In this document: one piece after another, positions 16,996 through 25,425 of the stretch
Position numbering within the stretch: the first letter of the stretch is position 1
How the letters are laid out: each line of letters begins with the position of its first letter
Assembly: GCA_947494825.1 (NCBI GenBank)
Contig: CANLWN010000002.1
Coordinates: 372,001 to 436,000 of the forward strand
DNA: 64,000 nucleotides
Source: an uncultured Flavobacteriaceae bacterium
Lineage (GTDB): Bacteria; Bacteroidota; Bacteroidia; Flavobacteriales; Flavobacteriaceae
Direction of reading: 5' to 3'
Made by a program: the position numbers and the translations under genes
Notes under the pieces: model-generated
Databases searched by the model: none
Told to the model about the DNA's origin: nothing
Seen by the model: only the letters and a program-made list of their open reading frames with translations

Positions 16996-17171
16996 ATCCT
17001 GTCGAGGTCACTACAAGCAGAAAGTCCATTACGCAAGTAATGGGTTTTTTGTTTTATGGAAAGATGGAAAGCCAATGCTTTCCAATCTTGTAATAAAATA
17101 AAAGGTTTGGCGAAGCCATAAGGCTTTCTATTTGCAAAGGGGAATTCAAGGGAAAACCGAAGCTAATCCTG
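16996..17171 (+). repeat. 176-bp direct repeat, copy 2
   Basis: Second copy of the unit described at 14929-15104, lying 188 bases after the KAP gene. It begins with ATCCTGTCGAGGTCAC (tRNA-Arg 3' end) and ends in AATCCTG, after which a 19-base insertion interrupts the expected TCGAG. The 188 bases between KAP and this repeat hold no gene I can see. Confidence 0.95.
17026..17051 (+). terminator. Terminator hairpin in repeat copy 2
   Basis: Same CCATTAC-GCAA-GTAATGG stem-loop and T-run as at 14959. Here it could end the KAP transcript. Confidence 0.8.
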
Positions 17172-17190
17172 CCAGAGGCAGGCAGGCCTG
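17172..17190. repeat. 19-base GC-rich palindromic insertion
   Basis: Compared with repeat copy 1 (AATCCTG|TCGAGG), this copy reads AATCCTG, then 19 extra bases, then TCGAGATTGC. The insert, with its left flank, forms CCTGCC-AGA-GGCAGG and ends in CCTG, repeating the four bases before it. This suggests a short mobile palindrome with a CCTG target duplication. Confidence 0.6.
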
Positions 17191-17346
17191 TCGAGATTGC
17201 TTCACAAACTCGTAACAAGAACTAAAATATTGGAAAACCATGCGTTTACTGGATTTTGTTCTCCTTAAGCCGCTATCAATTCCCCTAATTTAAAGTACAC
17301 TACGTACAATTCCCTAACAAAATAGAGGTAAGAGGGCTTACCACTT

Positions 17347-17456
17347 GGTTATTAACATGATTGGTCACATCTAAAATTAACCTTCTAAAGTAATATGATA
17401 GGTTAATACAAATAAAAATCGTATATTAACCTGTAAAATCTATATTGATGGTTAAT
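17347..17456. promoter_or_regulatory. Phased operator array before the CGNR operon
   Basis: The heptamer GGTTAAT and its inverse ATTAACC alternate at 17376 (inverse), 17401 (direct), 17425 (inverse) and 17450 (direct), 24-25 bases apart. A degenerate ATTAACA lies at 17351, again 25 bases upstream. The central pair AGGTTAATA/TATTAACCT (17400-17408, 17424-17432) is a perfect 9-base inverted repeat. The last site overlaps the start codon at 17448-17450. Autoregulation by the CGNR protein is inferred from position. Confidence 0.65.
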
Positions 17457-18086
17457 ATATTGAGCATGAATCCCGGTAGTTATACTGGGTCCTACAAAGT
17501 CATCGGGGGCGAGTTATGTTTTGATTTTGCCAACACCGTGAGTTGGCGTAATCGAAAAAGCCCTCACGAATGGTTAGACAGTTTTGAAAATCTTTCGATT
17601 TGGTGTCAGCTCGTCGGAATTCTGGACGAATTTGAGGCCAAACACTTGGTGCACACGCTAACGAATACCAGAAAAACCGGCTCTGGAACATTATCTGAAC
17701 TCTATTCACTTCGCGAGGCAATTTTCAACATATTTACTGCTGTTGCCGATAAGAAAAAGCCCTCAGAAAAAGACATTTCCCACTTGAATGCCTTTTTTAA
17801 GGAAAAAATAGAAAAACAAAAAATCCTATATAACGGCAGTGAATTTCATATGGCCTGGCGCAAAAACCTCCCTCCCTATGAAAAAATAGTACACCATATC
17901 TATGACTCGGTAATCTATGTAATGACTCAAATAGACTTGACCCGGGTAAAGAAATGCAGCTCTTGTGAATGGTTATTCCATGATATCAGTAGAAATAGGA
18001 GTCGTAGGTGGTGTGTTATGGAAGATTGCGGTAACAGAAATAAAGTAAACAGCTTTAACAAAAGGCAACGTGGCTTGAAGTCGTGA
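17448..18086 (+). CDS. ABATE/CGNR zinc-finger transcriptional regulator
   Basis: 212 residues from ATG 17448; a later ATG at 17466 is also possible and would fit better if the operator site at 17450 lies upstream of it. The N-terminal ABATE-type domain begins at GGELCFDFANTVSWR (about residue 20) and continues through LYSLREAIFNIF. The C-terminal zinc finger has Cys170, Cys173 (CSSC), Cys189 and Cys194, with CGNR at 194-197, the family signature. Such proteins are thought to be transcription regulators, often of stress or antibiotic-related genes. It heads a four-gene operon with overlap of its stop by the next start, and lies behind a phased half-site array. Confidence 0.85.
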   Translation: MVNILSMNPGSYTGSYKVIGGELCFDFANTVSWRNRKSPHEWLDSFENLSIWCQLVGILDEFEAKHLVHTLTNTRKTGSGTLSELYSLREAIFNIFTAVADKKKPSEKDISHLNAFFKEKIEKQKILYNGSEFHMAWRKNLPPYEKIVHHIYDSVIYVMTQIDLTRVKKCSSCEWLFHDISRNRSRRWCVMEDCGNRNKVNSFNKRQRGLKS

Positions 18087-18541
18087 AAATTAGAAGGGCT
18101 ACATATCAAGATTCTGAGCAAATCGTCTCATTGGTAAAGAAGGTACTCAATGAGTTTGGGTTCACTTACGACCAAAAAACTTCCGAAGCTGATATCGAAG
18201 ATATTGAAGCTACCTACTTAACCGATAACGGAACTTTTTTGGTGTGTACTTATAAGAACAAAATTGTAGCTACGGGAGGCTTATTGGAAATAAATAAGAC
18301 AACTTACAAAGTCCGAAAAATGTATGTGGACCAGGCGCATCGGGGGATTGGTTTGGGCAAACGCATGTTGGCCAGTCTGGAAGAAGAAGCAATTCGTAGA
18401 GGTGCTGCACAATTAATTTTGGAAACAACGGACCAAATGAAAGCTGCAATCAACTTATATCTAGGCTCTGGCTACGCTGTAACGTCAACTCTTACTGCAT
18501 CTCCACGCTGTACAATGACCATGGCCAAAACCTTAAAATGA
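18083..18541 (+). CDS. GNAT family N-acetyltransferase
   Basis: 152 residues from a GTG start that overlaps the previous stop (GTGA), so it is translationally coupled to the CGNR regulator. The acetyl-CoA pyrophosphate loop is H86-R-G-I-G-L-G-K93 after strand 4 (KVRKMYVDQA). The C-terminal part (LILETTDQMKAAINLYLGSGY) is typical of GNAT motif B. The acetyl acceptor, whether a small molecule, peptide or protein, cannot be read from sequence. Operon context with an ATP-grasp protein and an aldo/keto reductase suggests small-molecule modification, which is inference. Confidence 0.9.
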   Translation: MKIRRATYQDSEQIVSLVKKVLNEFGFTYDQKTSEADIEDIEATYLTDNGTFLVCTYKNKIVATGGLLEINKTTYKVRKMYVDQAHRGIGLGKRMLASLEEEAIRRGAAQLILETTDQMKAAINLYLGSGYAVTSTLTASPRCTMTMAKTLK

Positions 18542-18548
18542 GCGCTAC

Positions 18549-19394
18549 ATGGGAACAAAAGAATATTCCATCCTTTATTTAACCGATTTTTATTACCCTG
18601 CAAAAGGCAGAAAGTACTATGAGGAAGATCTTTATATCATAGATCAGCTTAGGGATACGTTTAAAATACTTATTTGTCACCCACTCCATTCAAAAGACTT
18701 TGAAAGTATCGTGGACATTGTTATTTTCAGAAACACGGGATCCGTTATCTATTACAAGGATTATTTCCAGGAGTTCGTGGAGCGGATCGATCATATGAAC
18801 ATTTTGGTATACAACGCAATGACTGGAAAAGGGGATATGAAGGGAAAACAACACTTGCTTGATTTGACAAAGGAAAATTACCCGGTGATTCCATCCATTG
18901 AAGATCTAACGGCTATGGAAAAACTGCCCGCTTCTGAAACGTATATTTTGAAATTAAAAAATGGGGCAGATTCAATTGGGATGAAGCAGGTCTCCCATCA
19001 GGATTTACCAAATTTGAATTTAAAGGGATATATCGTACAGCCCTATGTGGATTTTGAATATGAAGTCTCATTTTACTTTGTCGATTCCGATTTTCAATAT
19101 GCCTTGTACGCCCCTGACAAAGAAAAAAGATGGGTGTTGGAGCAATACAAGCCATCAAGGGAGGACTTACAATTTGCGACTAAATTTATCGAATGGAACG
19201 CCCTGGGGCATGGCATACAGCGGGTCGATGCCTGTAGACTAACGGATGGAAAGCTATTATTGGTTGAATTGGAAGATCTAAACCCGTATTTGTCGTTGGA
19301 TGCGTTATCTCCGGAAGCGAGACAACACTTCATTTCTTCTTTTAAAACATCGCTGCTCAGACAATTGGATTTAAACGTTCTAAACCAAAAATAA
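18549..19394 (+). CDS. ATP-grasp-like protein, RimK/glutathione-synthetase type
   Basis: 281 residues, 7 bases after the GNAT gene. The N-terminal part is a preATP-grasp-like alpha/beta region (EYSILYLTDFYYPAKG ... LICHPL). The central part resembles an ATP-grasp: YPVIPSIEDLTAM, TYILKLKNGADSIGMKQV (ATP-binding Lys and flexible loop), GYIVQPYVDFEYEVSFYFV (hinge and grasp strand) and LLLVELEDLNPYLSLD. The last resembles the metal-binding ELxxxxP..S/D ending of the family. It would form amide or thioester bonds through acyl phosphate. The substrate is unknown and the fold call is by motif only. Confidence 0.68.
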   Translation: MGTKEYSILYLTDFYYPAKGRKYYEEDLYIIDQLRDTFKILICHPLHSKDFESIVDIVIFRNTGSVIYYKDYFQEFVERIDHMNILVYNAMTGKGDMKGKQHLLDLTKENYPVIPSIEDLTAMEKLPASETYILKLKNGADSIGMKQVSHQDLPNLNLKGYIVQPYVDFEYEVSFYFVDSDFQYALYAPDKEKRWVLEQYKPSREDLQFATKFIEWNALGHGIQRVDACRLTDGKLLLVELEDLNPYLSLDALSPEARQHFISSFKTSLLRQLDLNVLNQK

Positions 19395-19401
19395 AATTAA
19401 C

Positions 19402-20385
19402 ATGAAGTATAATAGATTAGGAAATACGGGACTCAAGGTCTCTTCGCTCTGTTTGGGAACCATGACCTTTGGTGATGGTGCCGACAAGGCAATGTGTAAG
19501 AAAATGTACAGTTTGTCAAGGGATAAAGGCATCAACTTTTTTGATTGTGCAAATGTATATGCCGATGGGGAATCTGAAAAAATTCTAGGTGGATTGATGC
19601 AACAGCATCGAGAAGAAGTTATAGTATCCACAAAAGCCTATTATCCAACTGGAATGGGCGTAAACGATAGGGGTCTGAGCAGATTGCACTTAACTCGAGA
19701 ACTAGAAAAAAGCTTGAAACGACTTAAAACCGAATATATAGATATTTATTATCTACATTGTTTTGATAAGGACACACCTCTTACCGAAAGCTTATCCACA
19801 CTTAATGACTTCGTTAGGCAGGGTAAGATACTTTATGTAGGACTCAGCAATTTTGCAGCTTGGCAAATTATGAAAGCCATTTCAATTAATAATCAACTGC
19901 ATTATGCCCCTATCAGTTGCGTTCAGCCAATGTACAGTTTATTGAAAAGGCAATGCGAAACCGAGATTCTTCCTTTGGCAAAAAGTGAAAATCTTGGTGT
20001 GGTTCCCTATAGCCCTTTGGCAGGGGGAATGCTGACCGGTAAGTATTTAGAAAATGAAAACTCCAAAGAGGGGCGATTTACAACTAATGAAATGTATCAA
20101 AAGCGATATAAGGACCGTACTTACCAAACAATCACCAAGGAATTTGTCAATTTCTGTAAGGATAACGATTACGATCCCGTAGCACTTGCGATATCGTGGG
20201 TCGAATCGCATGAAAGCATCACAGCCCCAATTATCGGAGCCCGTAACCTAGATCAATTGGAATCGGCTATAAAATCCATGGATATCAGCATGCCAGACGA
20301 AACAAGGAATGAGCTCTCAAGGCTTTCCATTACCCCGGCTATAGCAACCGACCGCGAGGAAGAACAGATACCAATATCTGTATAA
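19402..20385 (+). CDS. Aldo/keto reductase
   Basis: An NAD(P)H-dependent oxidoreductase of 327 residues with a TIM barrel. The catalytic tetrad is Asp48, Tyr53 (FDCANVYADGESE), Lys78 (VSTKAYY) and His119 (YYLHCFD). The cofactor-side segments GVVPYSPLAGGMLTGKY and ITAPIIGARNLDQLE are typical of the AKR families related to YajO and the K-channel beta subunit. It starts 7 bases after the ATP-grasp gene and ends the operon; a hairpin follows about 240 bases later. It may reduce an aldehyde or ketone in the product of the upstream enzymes, which is inference. Confidence 0.92.
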   Translation: MKYNRLGNTGLKVSSLCLGTMTFGDGADKAMCKKMYSLSRDKGINFFDCANVYADGESEKILGGLMQQHREEVIVSTKAYYPTGMGVNDRGLSRLHLTRELEKSLKRLKTEYIDIYYLHCFDKDTPLTESLSTLNDFVRQGKILYVGLSNFAAWQIMKAISINNQLHYAPISCVQPMYSLLKRQCETEILPLAKSENLGVVPYSPLAGGMLTGKYLENENSKEGRFTTNEMYQKRYKDRTYQTITKEFVNFCKDNDYDPVALAISWVESHESITAPIIGARNLDQLESAIKSMDISMPDETRNELSRLSITPAIATDREEEQIPISV

Positions 20386-20668
20386 TACGGACGGATTGTA
20401 CACTATGCAAAGAACGCAGTGCCTCCGTGGGAATCCTTGAAGGTATAGCTCATTATTTGTTCTTTCTAAATACAGATAAGAACCAAAACAATGGCTATTT
20501 GGACACTCGGCAATAATCATCCCTGGTCCACTTGGTCAACCGTTGCGTTTATGGGATTATCATGAATCTGGTTGGGCCCAACTTAAAACGGAAGACTGCT
20601 ATCAAAATTACCTTAGAATAAAAGCTCGCAAATTGCGAGCTTCTTTGTTTTGAAGTTGTGATACTAGC
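20386..20668. other. Intergenic region with bidirectional terminator-like hairpin
   Basis: AAGCTCGCAA-T-TTGCGAGCTT (20622-20642, perfect arms) precedes TCTTTGTTTTG and can end the plus-strand operon and the minus-strand YetA-like gene. Two overlapping short frames (ATG 20491 and ATG 20562) encode 24 and 19 residues, MAIWTLGNNHPWSTWS... and MNLVGPNLKRKT..., which could be remnants of a lost gene. I do not call them genes. Confidence 0.5.
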
Positions 20669-23281
20669 TTATTTCTGTGTCCCAGATTCTTCATCAAGCC
20701 AATACAGCAAATAGGGGATATTATAGGCATGGGTCCATCCAAAGACCCTTAGGCCTTGGTTGATTTCCCAATTGGTGAAGCCCTTGGAACTTTTTGGAAG
20801 GTTGGACACCCCCAATAAGGCTTCACTATATTCCTTTTGGTTTGAAAAAGCCGTATCCTTTTCCGGTAAATCGGAAACCTTCAATACTTCTGAACGCTCT
20901 ATCGCTTCTTGTAAAAAACTTGGGTTATGGCTAAACTCATACCCGATAAGTAGCGGATATATAGTAGCCAGATAGGACTCCATCTCATGGTTTAACGGAG
21001 GTACGTCCCTAACCCATCGGGCATGCGTCAGCAGTGCTTTTTTCACTTCGGTATTTCCTGTTATTTGGTAATATTTGTACAATCCCTGGGCCACATAGGT
21101 CTGGCTGTACCCAAATCTATCCAACAACAGGTTGCCCCCTTGCTCTTGCTGTAACGCAAGAATAGTGGCCACTCGCTCGTCCAGTTCGATTTTGTATTTT
21201 TTGAGTTTTGTGGCATCGTATAGCTCTACCAAATTAAGTACCGATAAATACAATCGTCTACCTCTAAGATCATGGTCTCCCCAAATGTGTCTTATGTAAG
21301 TGTCACCGGTCATCTTGGCAACTTCCAAAGCACGTTGGTCCGCAGTAAGGTAATAAGAGGCTATCCATCCTTGTATCCAGACGTGGGCACTTAACAGTGC
21401 ATGCCAATGTTCACGTGCGTGCCTTCTTCCTATTCCCAGATAAGGGGTAGATTCCGGTTCGTCCTTATAATCCCAAAAATCAATGGCATCATTGATCTGG
21501 CCCACATAATTTCGTTTCTTGGGCCAGTGAATATTGTCCACATCCATGGTATGTCTGCTCATGCCCTGGGCCAAATGATAATACTTGGGATCTCCGGTCC
21601 GCATAAAATTGGTCCATAACATAAAATCCACCGTAGGTTCATTGTTGTTCCATTGAAACCATTTATCCCCAAAATAATGGGTTTTCCCATCCCCGTAGTT
21701 GAACATTCCATACCATGGCTGCCATTGTTGGTTATAAGACCACCAATGGTACTTGTATTGAAGGGCATTTTCATATTCGGGCCAGTTCTTTGAGACCGGA
21801 GCCATATTTCCGTATACCTTGGAACCCATATACCATTCCGGGGAGGCATGGGCAACGGGGGCTTTCAACACATAATCCATGGTTTTTTTAATTTCACCGG
21901 TGTCGTTGCCCTTGTGAAAGTAGTATATGAATTCTGTTGTTTTGGCCGTGCCTTGCGCAAAATTGTCGAGCATTTGGCCATCCGGTTTGGTGTCCTTTCT
22001 GGCAAAGCTCATCGGGCCGTGCTTTGATGGCCATATATACCCTGTAATGGTCAGGTCCTTGGGGTCGATTTCCAAACTCTTGGGGTATTCTTTTACAAAG
22101 TTTTTTATTCCTATGGAGATACCCTTTGATCCATCCGAAATATTGGTCCATCCCTCGGCCTTTTGGGTTTCCTTTACCATTTTACCTCCCTTATAAATTG
22201 ATGCTTCAAAAGCCTTGGTCCGCGTTGTTGCGGACGAAAATTGCTCCTCAATGGTTCTCTCAGGCCCTGTCTGCATTACACCACAGGTTTCCGTACCCAG
22301 GGATTCATATTGTTGGAGCTTCACTTGGGCCTTCTCATCGTACCAACCGCCTTCCGTAACTGGCATGGTAACCTGCACATCGCTGCTCAAATGATATTTT
22401 AAGGTAAGTCCGCAGCCCGAAATTCTATCATTGGGTTGCGTCCATCCCGGATCATTGGTGGTATCTTCGGAGAGTATTTTGCTGTTCTGCGTGGCTATAT
22501 TGGCGTGCTCGCCTTGTTGCATTTTGTGCTTATCGGGAATTCCCGTATAGGTCAGGGTATGCAGTACCCTAATATATGATTTATCGGCATAGGCATGTAG
22601 TCTTACCGTAAAAGGGGAAAGGTTATTGTCTTCCTTATTGTAATGATATGTTCCCTCTATCCTAAAAATGGTATGCATGGGCCCCGATCCCTTTTCCCTA
22701 AAGACCTCATTGATGACCGCTTTTGAGTTATCTATTCCCGCATCATCCAAAATATCCAAAAAAGTGCCTCTATGATTATCCTCTGAAGAGGCCAGGAGTT
22801 CTTCCTCCATAAATTTGCCGTCCCCATCCAAATCCAAATACACCTTGTCCAGAAAACCATTGCCCTTTTTGTTTATGGTGAAGAAAAGTGGTCCTGTATT
22901 TACGTTAATGCCCCCGGATGGCCGCATATTGTTGGTAGATACTATGCGTTTTACAGGAGGTTTGGTGATTATGCCCTCCCCGTATTCCAATATGTAATCG
23001 TTGGACGCTTCCGAAAAGAAAAATACCCAGATCCATTTAATACTGTCGTCAACGGGAGCCCACGTACTTACCTCAGTGGTCTGACAGGCAATTTCCTTTC
23101 CTGTTTTGCTCAGCAGGCGAACATTATCTATAGAACCAAGCTCCCCAATGGGAAAGGGAATTCCCAATGTTATAGGGGCTCCTTCCTTATTATTGTCGAT
23201 GGTAATCTCAACTTTTTTGGGTGTTACTGCCAGCGCTTTTAGATAACAGAAAACTAGAAGAATCAGTATATTTTTTCTCAT
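20669..23281 (-). CDS. PcRGLX/YetA-like secreted protein (putative polysaccharide lyase relative)
   Basis: 870 residues from ATG 23281, with a signal peptide (MRKNILILLVFCYLKALAV); the upstream ATG at 23323 would mask it. The N-terminal region (TLGIPFPIGELGSIDNVRL, WAPVDDSIKWIWVFF, YILEYG) resembles the RIFT-barrel domain of exo-rhamnogalacturonan lyase PcRGLX and B. subtilis YetA. The C-terminal half (RRLYLSVLNLVELYDATK, MESYLATIYPLLIGYE) is alpha/alpha-toroid-like. It is the last gene of the SusCD-PIG-L-permease-ROK series on this strand, 13 bases after the ROK gene. The polysaccharide cleaved, if any, is not established. A rhamnogalacturonan-type substrate is only a family-based guess. Confidence 0.62.
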   Translation of the reverse strand: MRKNILILLVFCYLKALAVTPKKVEITIDNNKEGAPITLGIPFPIGELGSIDNVRLLSKTGKEIACQTTEVSTWAPVDDSIKWIWVFFFSEASNDYILEYGEGIITKPPVKRIVSTNNMRPSGGINVNTGPLFFTINKKGNGFLDKVYLDLDGDGKFMEEELLASSEDNHRGTFLDILDDAGIDNSKAVINEVFREKGSGPMHTIFRIEGTYHYNKEDNNLSPFTVRLHAYADKSYIRVLHTLTYTGIPDKHKMQQGEHANIATQNSKILSEDTTNDPGWTQPNDRISGCGLTLKYHLSSDVQVTMPVTEGGWYDEKAQVKLQQYESLGTETCGVMQTGPERTIEEQFSSATTRTKAFEASIYKGGKMVKETQKAEGWTNISDGSKGISIGIKNFVKEYPKSLEIDPKDLTITGYIWPSKHGPMSFARKDTKPDGQMLDNFAQGTAKTTEFIYYFHKGNDTGEIKKTMDYVLKAPVAHASPEWYMGSKVYGNMAPVSKNWPEYENALQYKYHWWSYNQQWQPWYGMFNYGDGKTHYFGDKWFQWNNNEPTVDFMLWTNFMRTGDPKYYHLAQGMSRHTMDVDNIHWPKKRNYVGQINDAIDFWDYKDEPESTPYLGIGRRHAREHWHALLSAHVWIQGWIASYYLTADQRALEVAKMTGDTYIRHIWGDHDLRGRRLYLSVLNLVELYDATKLKKYKIELDERVATILALQQEQGGNLLLDRFGYSQTYVAQGLYKYYQITGNTEVKKALLTHARWVRDVPPLNHEMESYLATIYPLLIGYEFSHNPSFLQEAIERSEVLKVSDLPEKDTAFSNQKEYSEALLGVSNLPKSSKGFTNWEINQGLRVFGWTHAYNIPYLLYWLDEESGTQK

Positions 23282-23294
23282 TTTTTGGTCGTTG

Positions 23295-24131
23295 TTAAAT
23301 TTGTCGGCATAACGCAGCGGCACCCAAAACTGCCGACTCCCGTAAGTCCGAGCACTCTATCTCTAGATTTTCCAGTTGTTTCGGGTAGGCAAAGGATTTT
23401 AGGGCATGCTCCATCGATTTTCTGAAAAAGGGATAGGCCTTGCTTATTGACCCCCCAAAGATTATGGCTTCTGGCGCATACATGTACAAAATGTTCTTGA
23501 CAGCCTCCCCCAAATGGCTTCCAAATTCCTTAAAAGCCTGTAATGCCCTTTTATTTCCTTCACCTGCCATTTCATATAGTTCCTTACCGCTCATTTTATA
23601 ATGTTTTAAAAAAAAGAAGCTACTGGCATAGTTTTCCAATATACCTTCCCTATACGCTACCATTCCAAGTTCCCCTGCCCCGGAAAGTACGCCATTGTAC
23701 AATTTGTCATCAATTATTATTCCCATACCCAGACCTGTACCAATAGACAGTCCCACAAAATTCCTGAAGGCTTTAGCCTTGCCAAAGTATTTTTCCCCAA
23801 GGGCAAAACAATTGGCATCATTGTTAATATAGACAGGTCTTTCGTAGCGTTTTTCAAGCATCTCCTTCAGTGGTATTTCTTTCCACGACGGAATGTTCTG
23901 CACGTCATAAACAATTCCCTTGACGGGGTCTACCACCGCTGGCACGCCCACCCCAATGGCACTGATTTCAGCCTCAATACGCTCATCTAGGCATTTAAAA
24001 AGACTTGCCAAGGTCTCTTTCGCGGTCAATTCCCTGTTTACCGAAACATAGGACATCCTTAGAATGTCATCACCAAGTACGTTGCCAATTTTCATAGCCG
24101 TACCACCTATATCAACACCCAATACTTCCAT
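23295..24131 (-). CDS. ROK family sugar kinase
   Basis: 278 residues with the ATP-phosphate motif LGVDIGGTAMKIGNV at the N-terminus, the sugar/catalytic segment VYINNDANCFALGE (catalytic Asp) and the second phosphate loop VGLSIGTGLGMGI. The usual ROK zinc motif (CxCGxxGC) is absent. In its place stands GAGELGMVAYREGILENYAS, as in many Bacteroidota ROK proteins, although the Cys usual there is also missing. It is cytoplasmic and would phosphorylate a monosaccharide imported by the adjacent FucP-like permease (10 bases upstream). No DNA-binding domain is present, so it is a kinase rather than a NagC-type repressor. Confidence 0.9.
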   Translation of the reverse strand: MEVLGVDIGGTAMKIGNVLGDDILRMSYVSVNRELTAKETLASLFKCLDERIEAEISAIGVGVPAVVDPVKGIVYDVQNIPSWKEIPLKEMLEKRYERPVYINNDANCFALGEKYFGKAKAFRNFVGLSIGTGLGMGIIIDDKLYNGVLSGAGELGMVAYREGILENYASSFFFLKHYKMSGKELYEMAGEGNKRALQAFKEFGSHLGEAVKNILYMYAPEAIIFGGSISKAYPFFRKSMEHALKSFAYPKQLENLEIECSDLRESAVLGAAALCRQI

Positions 24132-24141
24132 GGCCGTTTCT

Positions 24142-25389
24142 CTAATTTCCTTTTTTAATACTGATGGTTTTGTTGTTAACCAGCGGGTCTGACCAAAAAC
24201 CGATGGAAAATATGAACCCTAACGGGAGCAACAGGAAAAACATCCCGGATCGCAAGTCCAAGATCTCGCCCAGTCCTCCTATGATAAAGGGAATGATAGC
24301 TCCTCCTGCGATACCGGTACACAAAATTCCAGAAAGTGATCCATGATGTTCCTTTACAGAATTAAGGGCAAGTGAGAAAATAATGGACCACATTACCGAT
24401 ATAAAGAAACCAACCATGGGAAATGCCAGTAGCGACATTTCCGAAGTGCCCAACAGCGCAATAACCAAACAGATTATTGAAATTAATGTGGCACCGATCA
24501 AAAGCTTTCTACTATCAATAAATTTTAACAGCAGCAGTCCTAAAAGGCAACCTACGGTAAGCATTGCCCAAAAGTAAGCCACCGTATTGGCGCCAATGGT
24601 CTGTGCGTCCAAACCGTGGTATTCGAACAGAAACTGGGAAATCCAATTTCCTATCCCCTGTTCGGCCCCCACATAACAGAATATGCCAAAAAAATAGAGC
24701 AAGGTCCATTTGTTTTTCAGGAGGTCTAAATAGGACCTTGAGTCACCGGCCTTCTCATCGGCCTGTCTTTCAAATCGGGGATATTTTACAGACAGTACCG
24801 ATATCATTAGAACAAAGGCAATAAACGAGAATACAATGTATAGGGAAACCCAGGGTAAATTAACCGGAACAAGGCTTCTCAGTGCCTTGGCCAATCCCTG
24901 GGTGGCCGATGTTTCATTGACCAAGTATTTATAAAGAAAAGGACTGGCAAAGGAAGCCAGACCGAATACCAATTGGGCAAGAACGGAATTAAAGGCAAAA
25001 TGTTCTTCCCCTCCAGCAACCCGCAGCATGGGGTTGATTACCACTTGCAGCACGGCCATACAGCAACCCAAAGCAAACAACGTTATGCTAAAAACTACAT
25101 AACCGGGGAAAAAAACAAATCCCAGCGAGGCAAGGGTCATTATCAGAAAGGACATGAACAAAAGCGACTTGCTGCTGTACTTCTCCGATAAAAACCCTGC
25201 AGGAATAGACATTACCCCGTACGCTATAAAAAAGGCGAATGGCAATAATCCCGTCAGGGTAAGACTCAGGTCAAAACTGTTCTTTACATCAAAAATTATG
25301 GAATTAAGGATATTGGTTATGAATGATATCACAAAGAATATCAGCATAACCAATCCAATGATATGAAAATACTTTTTTGAAGTGGTCAC
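24142..25389 (-). CDS. FHS-type sugar permease (FucP/NagP-like MFS)
   Basis: A 415-residue major facilitator with about 12 membrane segments. Family landmarks include FFVISFITNILNSIIFDVK in helix 1, SIPAGFLSEKYSSKS in the helix 2-3 loop, and VVINPMLRVAGGEEHFAFNS in the helix 4-5 region, which is characteristic of fucose/glucose/N-acetylglucosamine symporters of the FHS family. It would import a monosaccharide with H+. It lies between the PIG-L and ROK genes on the same strand, so import is followed by phosphorylation. The sugar is not identifiable from sequence. Confidence 0.88.
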   Translation of the reverse strand: MTTSKKYFHIIGLVMLIFFVISFITNILNSIIFDVKNSFDLSLTLTGLLPFAFFIAYGVMSIPAGFLSEKYSSKSLLFMSFLIMTLASLGFVFFPGYVVFSITLFALGCCMAVLQVVINPMLRVAGGEEHFAFNSVLAQLVFGLASFASPFLYKYLVNETSATQGLAKALRSLVPVNLPWVSLYIVFSFIAFVLMISVLSVKYPRFERQADEKAGDSRSYLDLLKNKWTLLYFFGIFCYVGAEQGIGNWISQFLFEYHGLDAQTIGANTVAYFWAMLTVGCLLGLLLLKFIDSRKLLIGATLISIICLVIALLGTSEMSLLAFPMVGFFISVMWSIIFSLALNSVKEHHGSLSGILCTGIAGGAIIPFIIGGLGEILDLRSGMFFLLLPLGFIFSIGFWSDPLVNNKTISIKKGN

Positions 25390-25425
25390 TGGCTTTTGGA
25401 TATTAAGGATTATTGAATGTTACGG

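Noticed and set aside
14929-17171. CRISPR array from repeated units
   Set aside because: Only two copies of a 176-bp unit, 1.9 kb apart with a gene between; no short repeats with regular spacers or cas genes. The 17376-17456 heptamers are also too short and alternate in orientation.
14944-17195. Prophage or integrative element with integrase
   Set aside because: Only one gene (KAP NTPase) lies between the repeats; no integrase, phage or conjugation gene is present. I keep the islet reading instead.
23295-24131. ROK protein as a NagC-type repressor
   Set aside because: No N-terminal DNA-binding domain; the length and both phosphate motifs fit a sugar kinase.
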